Origin: Guillardia theta CCMP2712
Lineage: Eukaryota > Cryptophyceae > Pyrenomonadales > Geminigeraceae
NCBI RefSeq assembly: GCF_000315625.1
Contig: NW_005434658.1
Span: 757,400-821,399 of the forward strand
Reading direction: 5' to 3'
DNA: 64,000 nucleotides
In this document: piece after piece, positions 44,241 through 52,895 of the stretch
How the letters are laid out: each line of letters opens with the position of its first letter
Numbering within the stretch: position 1 is the first letter of the stretch
Position numbers and translations under genes: made by a program
Notes under the pieces: generated by a model
Seen by the model: only the letters and a program-made list of their open reading frames with translations
The model's database searches: none
Told to the model about the DNA's origin: nothing

Positions 44241-44892
44241 ATGGTGAAGCACAAGAACAGGAAAAAACGAGATGCACATCATCAATTCTTGCTGGATCGC
44301 GAAAAAGAGCTTCTCGAGAAACAAGAGAAGAAGCGCGAGAGGCTTCGAGAGAAGCGAGAGATGTTGGCGGGTGAAACTGCTGGGGAGAATGGTGAGGTAA
44401 GAGCTCTAGATTCCGTCAAGTTCAAGGGGAGTTTTGGCGTGAACTTTGCAGTGGGAAAGAACAATGATGATGACGACGACGACGAGGATATTGATATGAT
44501 GGAAGAAGATCTCACTCGAGAAGATGCGAAGAAAAAAGAGTTAGAGAGACGGAAGAAGGCAGGGACAGAACTGAGTAAAAGACAACATCTGATAAGAAAG
44601 AAGCTCAAGGCAATCAACAAGAAGGTGATGATTTTGGGAAGTTTGTTTTGATAGAGTTGAATTGAGATGCGGTGTGTCTGTGTATTTCTGTGTTTGAAGA
44701 CTCAAAACTTTGAGTTTAGATGGGTTGTGTGTGTGAAGAGGCATTGTAATCAGACTTGTATACTCATTTGACCAATTCTTGTTTGTTTCTGTAAGGATTT
44801 AGCAAGTAGTTGATTTTCGCTCTTATGTACAGGAAAAGAGGGAGCGGAAGGCCAAGAAGATAAGGAAACTAGCGAGAAACAAGAAGGCTTAA
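44241..44892 (+). CDS. Small lysine-rich protein, possible nucleolar factor
   Basis: Two exons, 44241-44624 and 44833-44892, give 147 residues. The protein starts MVKHKNRKKRDAHHQFLLD, has a charged coiled-coil stretch of Lys/Glu/Arg, a short FKGSFGVNFAVG element, an acidic NDDDDDDEDIDMMEEDL run and a strongly basic end (KKIRKLARNKKA). Such architecture is common in small ribosome-biogenesis proteins, and the neighbourhood contains others (EMG1, NLE1), but I cannot assign a family. The intron is 208 nt with GTGATG and TACAG borders. Confidence 0.6.
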
Positions 44893-44899
44893 TGCTCTG

Positions 44900-45110
44900 A
44901 GTCGCTCCATGTGGATTTATCTCATCTTACCTCTGATCTGCTCTTATCATTTCAACATCACTTGTTCAACTACTTTACAGTCTCTAGAATAAACTCTTTA
45001 CTGCAACTGATGTTGCAGCTGCCGGGGTCAGGATCGAGCATGACAGGACAAGGTGTCTCCTTCATTTCAAAAAAATCCGAACATAGACAGCTTCAATACG
45101 CAGACCGTGG
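44900..45110. other. 3' flank, no gene
   Basis: Probable 3' untranslated region of the 44241 gene, leading into GC-rich DNA. Confidence 0.4.
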
Positions 45111-45307
45111 GCCGGTTTTTGGATGTAGGGCCCGGCGCTGCCAGGGCTCGGAACCGACGGCCCCGGTACGGTCGTACTAGGGTACCCGGGGGGTGCCGGG
45201 TACCCGGCTCGGAGTCCGTCGGACTGAACGGCGGGCCCGGGGTGTGCGCCTCCGGGGGCGGCGGGCCAGGCCCGCCGGGCACACTAAATAGTGGTGTAGA
45301 AGATGAA
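45110..45307. repeat. GC-rich element 6 with 68-bp duplicated end
   Basis: GC block containing a perfect inverted repeat (45180-45205), an AGTCCG-T-CGGACT palindrome and, at 45240-45307, a 68-bp segment identical to 46176-46243. The shared part itself holds the palindrome CGGCGGGCC-A-GGCCCGCCG and ends with TAAATAGTGGTGTAGAAGATGAA. Confidence 0.75.
45180..45205. repeat. Perfect inverted repeat, 10-bp arms, 6-nt loop
   Basis: GGGTACCCGG and CCGGGTACCC flank the loop GGGGTG. Confidence 0.85.
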
Positions 45308-45537
45308 TGAATATGAGGAGGGTGATATGGATATGAGATGATTAGACGGTTGAACTTAAAGTCTCCTCGAATTTTAGAATATGTCGAGATTTCCAGTGGA
45401 ACTCTCTCCTCACACGAAGTAGACAGTGATGAAGTATCTATAGTGATGATACTTGCGATCACCGATGGCCGCGCAGGAATAATATCAGGATTCAGAGAAG
45501 TAACAGAGGTGATAAGAGATTGGCCCAGTACAGATGT

Positions 45538-45575
45538 ACAAGCTTGTTTACTTCAAGTAAAGTAAACAAGCTTGT
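45538..45575. repeat. Perfect inverted repeat, 16-bp arms, 6-nt loop
   Basis: ACAAGCTTGTTTACTT and its exact reverse complement flank CAAGTA. An RNA copy would form a strong hairpin; in DNA it could extrude as a cruciform. Confidence 0.9.
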
Positions 45576-45581
45576 TACTTC

Positions 45582-45597
45582 AGTGTGAGCTCACACT
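45582..45597. repeat. 16-bp perfect palindrome
   Basis: AGTGTGAGCTCACACT, just 6 nt after the 16-bp-arm inverted repeat. Confidence 0.9.
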
Positions 45598-45599
45598 CG

Positions 45600-46020
45600 G
45601 AGACCCTTCACCTCATTCTCCTTTCCCTTTCCTGCAAATGCGAGCGGCCCTTACTACCGGTACTCTACGCTTCGTATCCGCGGTATGGTCCTTCGACCGG
45701 TCCGAGTCCTAGCCCCATAGCCTGGAGGCTCCCTGACTCAGAGAGAGTCATAGGCTTGACATGACGAGGTCTCAGTTGCTCCCTTGGCCTCAGGCTTGAC
45801 AGCCTAGAACCTGTCACGTGTGTGTCTCTGCAACCGTGACTCCTGTTGAGAGGTGGTCTCGTGCCTTCATCGTAGGACCTCCTGTACTCGTGATCCACCT
45901 ACCATACGTCGCCCCTATTCAACGGTAGCTATTGCTGTCACGGTAACGGTCCTTTCCGTGAACTTGTGCACAGAGCCACTGGCATCAGAGTCGACAGCCA
46001 GGCCCCGTGACATGATGACC
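45600..46020. other. No gene recognised
   Basis: Mixed DNA between the two GC-rich elements, with only short open frames. Confidence 0.4.
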
Positions 46021-46021
46021 T

Positions 46022-46243
46022 GAGGTGAGGCCCGCTCTGACTCCAGTTGCGCGGCGGCGGGCCCCGGGCGGCGCGTGATTCCGCAGGTGGCTCAGTGACT
46101 ACTGTGATGATGGCGAGCCTGAGTCAGGCTTCCGACCTCGGACTCGGACTGAGTCCGTCGGACTCAGTGAACGCCGGGTGTGCGCCTCCGGGGGCGGCGG
46201 GCCAGGCCCGCCGGGCACACTAAATAGTGGTGTAGAAGATGAA
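46022..46243. repeat. GC-rich element 7 with second copy of the 68-bp duplication
   Basis: Contains the perfect inverted repeat ACTGAGTCCG-T-CGGACTCAGT (46148-46168) and the 68-bp copy at 46176-46243. The region upstream of the shared core is also partly alignable to element 6. Confidence 0.75.
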
Positions 46244-46289
46244 CGCGAAGGCAAAAGTTGGTGGGTTGTGACGCTGACGATGGAGGCGC

Positions 46290-46335
46290 AAATGATGTGA
46301 AGGGAGGGAGAAGGAGAAGGAGACGGAGAAGAAGA

Positions 46336-46366
<31 letters not shown>

Positions 46367-46460
46367 AAACGAGGAAGAGGAGGAGAAGCAGAAGCAGAAG
46401 CAGAAGGAGGTGAAGGTGAAGGAGAAGGAGACAGAGGTAAGAGAAGGACTAACGGAGGAG
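46290..46460 (+). repeat. Purine-rich (GGAGAA/GAGGAC)n low-complexity tract
   Basis: GAAGGAGAAGGA, GACGAGGACGAGG and AGAAGCAGAAGC units. Lies just upstream of the copper transporter start. Confidence 0.75.
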
Positions 46461-46570
46461 AAGGAAGAGGAGAGAGGCGGCGACGGTGGGAGAACAAGTA
46501 CGAGAAAGGGTTGGGAAGAAGAAGGAAGGAGAATAGTGGAAGGAAGACAGATTGGAAGTGGCTCAGAGTA

Positions 46571-48229
46571 ATGCGAGCACTTGTCTTGTTTCTTCTCTTC
46601 CTGACAGTTAGTACGCAAGAGAAGAGGTAAGAGACAACAAATTACCTTTGCGACCTGTTGTTTGATTATTGAAACGCCAGTACCTGCTTCCAAGATCCGT
46701 CACAACCTTGGTGCTCTGATGCGGATTTGTTTTGTATTCCTCTTGCACTTGAATTTATCCGATCGGGTTGACCTGAGGGCAGATGACACTGAAGCTGTTC
46801 TGGATGATATCAACTCGGTCTGCACGCATGCGCCATGGCTGTCTGGTTGCAGGTGAGTTGCCTTGCGCGAGCCTCCCGGTGACTGGTGTGCAGCATCAAA
46901 CGTAGCTGTGAGGATGGGAGGATGAATGGAAACTTCTGCCTGCGCTGGAGCCTCTTGTCTGACTTGTGCTCTGCTCAAGTGAAGGAAGACGTGAAGGTCA
47001 CGGTGAGGTGCGGCGACGGAGCGACTCTCACACATGGAGGCAGGGACTTGCGGGATGTTCAAACTACACCAAACTCTGTCAGAGGAACGATACAGCTGTG
47101 CGGCAGTGCAAAGACCCAAATCTGCAGCACGTACCAGGCCTGATCTCGTCTCAGCAGTCTCTCGAGAGTGTCTCGGCCCTCTGCAAGGAGATGCCGGACA
47201 TGCAGGGATGCTCTCAGTGCTCGGCCGCCACGTTCGCATCCTGCCCGGATCCACTGGGTACCCTCAGCAGGTGATAAAGGACGGCTGCTGCGCCTGCTCT
47301 GATGGCTGCTGCAGACTCTGTTTATCGATGATGATGGCCGATTGCAAGCCATGGTCTGAAATGTGCGCGGAGGTCAGTGAAACTGTGGTGCTGCGGTGAC
47401 TGCTGGGGTGAAGGTTTGCTGGCAGAGCCAGGGAGGCTTGACAGCGTTCTGTGGGGAAGACAGCGAGGGCGAGTGTTCAGGAGTGATGCAGATGTACTTT
47501 CACTTTGGCTTCAACGGTAAATTCCGTTCATGTCTGCTAAGAGATGAGTGAGCCTTGATCGTCGTCAGACTACATCTTGTTCAAGCGATGGGTGCCATGC
47601 AGCGTTCCTCGCTACACGTGGAGCTGCCTGGCGATCATTCTCATGGGCGTCATGGACATCCTCTTGAAGGTGGCGAAGGTGATCAGCACGTTTGCGTCGT
47701 CCCGCTGTGACAAGTTTCAGCTGAGGCTCGAGATTTCGTTTGCGCTCTCCGAGGCTGCGGGGAGGGAGAGCAGTGAAGCAGAAGAATCGACCAGCTCGGA
47801 GCTTCTTGAAATGACGACGAGCTTGAGGTTCACCTCCCCTCGCTCTTATTCCTGCTCATCCTCCTCCTGCAGGCGAAACGTCCGCGAGATGGAGGACGTG
47901 CACCTGCTGCCGCAGTCGTACCGTGAGGTTCGGGCTGGCCCTACCACAGGCTTCAGAGGAGCTGACACGGTGGACTGCAGCTGAGGCAGAACATGTGCCG
48001 GGGGGCGCTGGCAGGGATGACGCTTGCCCTCGATTACTCGCTGATGTTCATTGCGATGACGTTCAACGTCGGGCTCTTCACCTCCGTCTGCCTCGGGATT
48101 GGGTTTGGGCACGTTCTCTTCGGCCATCACTTCAAGCTCAACAAGGCATCGCTCCCTCTCGTCTCCCTGTTCTTCCTGACGCACATGCAGGACGCGAGCA
48201 AGACGCTCCAACGAGCATGCTGCTCGTGA
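46571..48229 (+). CDS. CTR/SLC31-family copper transporter with Cys-rich ectodomain
   Basis: Nine exons join in frame: 46571-46626, 46778-46852, 46894-46978, 47044-47270, 47315-47372, 47414-47516, 47569-47827, 47873-47927 and 47981-48229, giving 388 residues. A signal peptide (MRALVLFLLFLTVST) precedes an ectodomain of about 160 residues with more than 20 cysteines, rather than the Met-rich tail of yeast and animal Ctr1. Then come MQMYFHFGFNDYILFKRW, TM1 (TWSCLAIILMGVMDILLKVA), a cytosolic loop of about 80 residues, TM2 with the copper-selective MxxxM (LMFIAMTFNVG) and TM3 with GxxxG (GIGFGHVLFG). CTR proteins are trimers that import Cu(I). The C-terminus ends in CCS, a Cys pair that could hand copper to chaperones. 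Phase-0 joins at 47927/47981 were chosen by frame. Confidence 0.88.
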
Positions 48230-48239
48230 AGAGACCCCG

Positions 48240-48910
48240 CTCATGCCCCTCACGCACATGGGAACGTTTCAACACGAGAGTCAGGTTCAAGGTTGTAATT
48301 TACGTTATTAACAGAGACAAAGTTATCGTTGCCGGTATACACATGCAAGGATCCATTACAACATGCTCATATAGAACTCAGAAAGCGATGAGCAGATATC
48401 AGGCCTGTGGGAAACGAGTCGACAGAGTGACCTGCGGGGGGGTGTCACATGCAGCGTCATCGCAGCCCTTTTATCTCACTTGCTGCCACCGAGGCTCCTC
48501 CCTCCAGGAGAGGATTGCTGTCGAGGTCGTTGCCCTGCAAGCGCGACCATCACGACATCAGGTAGACTTCACTCGAGCTCACCTCCAGCCACAGCAGGTC
48601 GTCATGCAAAGAATTGCTGCCTGGTGTGTGTGGCTGTTTGCTCGTCAGAAGGGAGTCAGGAGAGCGTGAGGTATCAACCTGATGGTTCAACAGCCCATGT
48701 GGAGTGAGGGGCGCGTGTGGAGTATGAGCAAGACCAAACCATGCCGCACCATTGACGTGGTTGCCTCCTACTTGCGCTATCCCGCCTGCATCTGATCACA
48801 GGACACAAGGACACATCACTCCTTACCATTCGGCCTCAAGCCCACCGGGTCTGACGACAACATGTTGGTCGTCTGCAGTTTACGGTAGTCAGGATCATTG
48901 TCAGACTCTT
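48240..48910. other. Mostly unassigned; possible minus-strand terminal exon
   Basis: On the minus strand near 48600-48450 an acceptor (CTTGCAG) is followed by GNDLDSNPLLEGGASVAASE and a TGA, preceded by HDDLLWLEVSSSEVYLM. It could be the end of a small gene. Start and family not found. Confidence 0.3.
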
Positions 48911-48916
48911 GGCTTA

Positions 48917-50327
48917 TCAGGGGACCTGAATGTCCAACGGTTTCTTCCTGGACGCATCGACGACAGGGGAGCTTGTTGGTGGTTTTGCAACGTTGGATGG
49001 GAGCTGCTCGCTTGTTCGCGCCACTCCAAATTGTTGGTGCACTTGCATTTGCTGGTTCCATCCTGGGATCGCAAGGTTTGCTTGGCCGTAGTTCTGCTGC
49101 AAAGCGTGTGAGCATCAAGGTCAAATCTCAGCCACCCGCGTACCGTCATCGGGGTCTGATGATTCAGCATAGGTGACGGGAAGTGATTGTTCAACCCGCC
49201 GAGCCCCTGAGGCCGATCTGATCGCCACCCTTCGGACCCAACGGCAGGCCCATGGTGAAACACGTTGGGGATGGGGTTGGCTGTGTCAACGTGCGGCTTC
49301 GCCTCTTGGGCAGGGGGAACAGGGTGTGCGGCGATCTGCTGCTGATGAGCGTTGCCTGACGGGAAGAAGTGACCATGCTGATACAAATCTGACTGTATCT
49401 GAGCGTTCGTGATCGCTTGCCTACCAGAAGATTTGTTGTTGACTTTTCCATTCTCAAGACTGACATGAAGGATTTGTTGACGCTGGGGGCTCGGATTTAC
49501 TTCTGTGGCGTACACCAGTATATACACTTTATCCTGCAATCAACGAGTTACGAGCAATCAATGACAGACGTTGTTTCACCTTTGCCTTGTTCCCGAACAT
49601 GTCCAGTTTGCATTCGACATGATGGCCTTGCCTGTGAAGTAGGCGAATCTGTCGCTCAACCTGCGTGCTCTTGTGCGTGATGAGATCGCAAACAGCTGAC
49701 ATCAAGTGCGCCATGTCTTCTGGCACCGAGTGCATGTACAAAGTGTTTCCACACAGCTCTTCAGTTGAGTACCCCAGCATGTCCCCGAAGGCGAAATTCG
49801 TCTCGATGATTCCCCCGTCCATGCAAACAAATGCGATCGGAGACTCGCAAGCCATCACAGCTGCCTTGAGTAGTTCCATGTCCTCGGTAGCCGCCGGATC
49901 CTCCACCGGCTTTGATTCCCCCAGACCTAAGGCAGACAGGTCGAGAGCTGCCTCCGGGTCCTGCGAGCTATCTTTCTTGTCCGACTGGTCACGGACTCTA
50001 CGAACATGGGTTACGACATGAGCGAGCGCCTTGTTGAGAGTGAAGCTGGAGGCTCCTGGCTGCCTTCTACCCGTTTGTCTTTCGATTTCAGCCTACCGAC
50101 AAATTCTCAGCTGCACCTGACACAGCTCTTGAAAATGCATGTACCTGGATCTGGTTCAGCAATTCTTGCGTTCGCTCGCGCCGGCGCCTCTCCAACGTTC
50201 TATGCCGATCCTGTCGTCGTTTTTTCTTGTCCTCTTCAGTCTCTGCTGAGAATGCATCGTCGCCCGTTCCTCCATCAGGACTGATGCTGTCGTCGTCTTG
50301 TATGTTCATGCCTGAAGGGAAACGCAT
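48917..50327 (-). CDS. bHLH-PAS domain protein, probable transcription factor
   Basis: Four exons, 50327-50145, 50059-49580, 49533-49144 and 49096-48917, give 410 residues; the true start may lie upstream, since an ATG at 50327 follows an AG. The first exon has the acidic DDDSISPDGGTGDDAFSAET region and a basic helix-loop-helix basic region RHRTLERRRRERTQELLNQI, in which His, Glu and Arg sit at the spacing (H-x3-E-x3-R) used to bind CANNTG E-boxes. Helix 2 continues as FTLNKALAHVVTHVRRVRDQ. A PAS domain follows (PIAFVCMDGGIIETNFAFGDM through VECKLDMFGNKAK). The C-terminal half is Gln/Asn/Pro-rich like an activation domain. The bHLH-PAS order matches animal factors such as CLOCK and ARNT. Introns are 47-85 nt. 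Confidence 0.8.
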
Positions 50328-50329
50328 TA

Positions 50330-50880
50330 CTGTTAAGTCGCCAACAGATCTCGAAGTTTTCTAGAGGAACATAGCGGACATTCTGGGTATTCGGGCGATT
50401 TCACTACGTTCACAACAGAGCTCTATCCTCTCCTTCACTGCACAGAGCCCTATGCCAAAACGTCTTGAGCTCTCATGCTAGCGATCAGGGCTGTTCCGTT
50501 TTATGCTGCTCAAATCGACTTGGTTTGAAGATGCTCCTCCAAACATGTGGGTTCGAAGACATGCCGAAGACCAAAACTCTCCTCTAGAACAAGATCTCGA
50601 CTCCACGACTGCTCGTCCCTGCCTCGATGTTTCACCATCCTGGCCCTCACAAACACTCCGTGTTTCGGTCTTCTCCCTTTGAACTCTGTTTCCCTACATT
50701 CATGGGCTCCTCATCCCTTGCAAGAAACATCCCTTCCTCCTGCCGTCACTCTGTCTCTTCATTCTTCTCCTCGTCGCATCCATCTCCTCTCCCGCCCTCT
50801 ATCTCTCAGTCTCCTCGACATTCCCTCCCTACAATCGCATCCAGCCATGGCCGAGAGGGTGAGAGAAGTTCGGGGTTGAG
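50330..50880. other. Promoter side of the bHLH-PAS gene, no gene recognised
   Basis: Only short or low-complexity open frames. May include an upstream first exon. Confidence 0.35.
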
Positions 50881-51670
50881 CAACAAGGGTAGGTAGTAAT
50901 CCTCCGGGGTAGGGGTAGTGAAATACCCCCATCTCACCCTGTAAAAGACCCATCAATTGAAGGGTTGCCATCGTCAAATTATTCGTGGCACCGGTGATAT
51001 ACTCAAAAAGGTTGTAAAGAAGGGGGTAAGGGTGGCCTTGGCAGTGATTTCAGGGGGTGGGGGCTAAGTAGAAAACCACCGGGTCATTTCTATATGATCA
51101 GAGGGAAACAAGGGGGTACCCCAGAAACCAAAAGGTTGGGAGTACCCCTTGGGTGTTGACTTGTCTGCCCGTTGCTGGCAACAAGGAACCCGGTAGACAA
51201 AGGAATTTGAAGGGGTGGTGAACAGTTCGAGGGGTGGGTACTTTACTCGATAACCCCCACCCTTCTGATATTGTTGAAACACCGGGGACCCTCCGATGAT
51301 GGAACACCAGATAACCCCCACCCCCTGTTTTAACCATTTGTGAAAAGCAACCCCATATATGTCCATGAAGTACCCACCTTTCTCAACCCACCCACCCCTA
51401 CATCCTCCAATGTTACCTACTACTACTTTTATAGGTACGTCCCGGGAATGGAGACAAGTGTAGATGTTTTAAAAAGTGGGGTGGAGGGAGACCGGAGGGG
51501 GGTGATTTTTACTCGAAAAACAAGGGTAGGGGTGGTAATTTTACCTTGGTTTGAAGTTGGGGTGTGATTGTAAAGGTAGGTAGGGGTAGGGGTGATATGA
51601 GGGGAATTGAGGGGGTGGTCGAGAGAACAGATAGGGGGAAGGACAAACTTGTTGGACCCCGGGTCCAATC
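50880..51670. repeat. GGGGT/ACCCC-biased intergenic tract
   Basis: Rich in GGGGT and GGGTGG on the plus strand, with some ACCCC stretches (51240-51400). No exon supported. Same class as the tracts at 11.8-13.1, 22.8-23.7 and 59.8-60.2 kb. Confidence 0.55.
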
Positions 51671-51679
51671 GATGATGCT

Positions 51680-52055
51680 TCCAAATCTGATCGTAACCTC
51701 CAACATAATAAGGACAATTTCAAAATAGTAAAGAATCTTTCACAAAAATTTCAGACTTTCAATGAACGCAAACCAGTTGATCTGCTCCCTCCTAAATTCT
51801 GTCGCTCCTCCTAAATTATCTTGCCGTCTCTTCCTCCTCCTCCTCCTTCCCCTCGCTTTCTCCTCTCCTTCCCGCATCTTGACAACCTCGAAATCCTTCC
51901 TTTCCTCGCTGTTTCACTGGTACTCCATGCCTCTCTTGTTTCCTCTTCTTTCCACGGTCCCTTGGATGTGCTCGAGTTGAAGGAAAAAAATCCAGTCTGG
52001 ATAGCCTTAACGCTCACCTTTAGGTGCAGTGAGGTCCAGCAAAGGCGGAACAAGC
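51680..52055. other. No gene confirmed
   Basis: CTC-rich DNA and short frames; probably promoter and leader of the gene at 52060, possibly with an upstream exon ending near 52025. Confidence 0.35.
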
Positions 52056-52059
52056 TCAA

Positions 52060-52812
52060 ATGCAGCGTGAACTTAGATCGTCTGCGGAGAGCCATGGATG
52101 CCTCCCACACTTCTGCATTGGCTACAACACAAGCAGGGTGCCGGAAGAGGTCTTGCATGCGATCGGGAAGTTGACGCCAGGGAGCGAGGCGAAGGACAAG
52201 TGCCCATGCTGCCATGCTCGTAGACAACCCGGCGATGAGTCGCCCTTCTGCTGCGCGAGGAGCGCTTTCGTGTCCACGGCTCATGTTGACCTGGGGCTGA
52301 AAGGTCTGTTCATCTTCGATCCGTTCTGGAACCGATGCTGCAACGAAGCGCGGAGGCGGGGATGGGAGGCATACGAGTCTCAGGCATGCAGCTTCTGCAA
52401 GTCTCAAGGATGTAAAAAGGGTGACACCGGGAGCGTGAGCGCTCGAGATGCGCATGACATGAAGACAAGGAAGATATACTGTTTCGCCCACGGGAGGCAG
52501 AGTCCTTCGTCTGACGGTTTCTGCTGCAAGAGGGGAGAGGAAGGTCAAAGACAGAGAGTGGGAGATGGCAAGAAGGAGGAGAGAGCGGAAGATGCAAAGA
52601 AGCAGGGAGTGGGGGATGAAAAGAAGCAGGAGGGAGTGAACTCACTGCCCATGGAGTCAGAGCAGACTCTCCTCTCTCCTCGTTCCAGCTTGGTCCATGG
52701 GCAGGAGGTAGTGATGCATCTTGGGGCAGTTCGTGCTTCGAGTACCCAGGGGACAAGCCAAAGGGAATGGTTCGAGCTGAAATTTCTGACGCTTCCAGGG
52801 CAACCGATGTAG
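52060..52812 (+). CDS. Cys-rich hypothetical protein
   Basis: An ATG-started frame of 250 residues. Residues 15-165 contain many cysteines in pairs (CPCCH, FCCARS, RCCNEA, CSFCKSQGC, FCCKRG), so a metal-binding or disulfide-rich fold is possible; none of the standard zinc-finger spacings fits. A Lys/Glu-rich linker and a C-terminal REWFELKFLTLPG segment follow. It could be the last exon of a spliced gene. It converges on Pecanex: stops are 84 bp apart. Confidence 0.5.
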   Translation: MQRELRSSAESHGCLPHFCIGYNTSRVPEEVLHAIGKLTPGSEAKDKCPCCHARRQPGDESPFCCARSAFVSTAHVDLGLKGLFIFDPFWNRCCNEARRRGWEAYESQACSFCKSQGCKKGDTGSVSARDAHDMKTRKIYCFAHGRQSPSSDGFCCKRGEEGQRQRVGDGKKEERAEDAKKQGVGDEKKQEGVNSLPMESEQTLLSPRSSLVHGQEVVMHLGAVRASSTQGTSQREWFELKFLTLPGQPM

Positions 52813-52895
52813 ATGTTTTACGTGTATAATTTACAGATGTCTTGACAGATTTCTGCCTTCGACTCTCCACTTGTTACGCATCCCTTGACGTGTGT

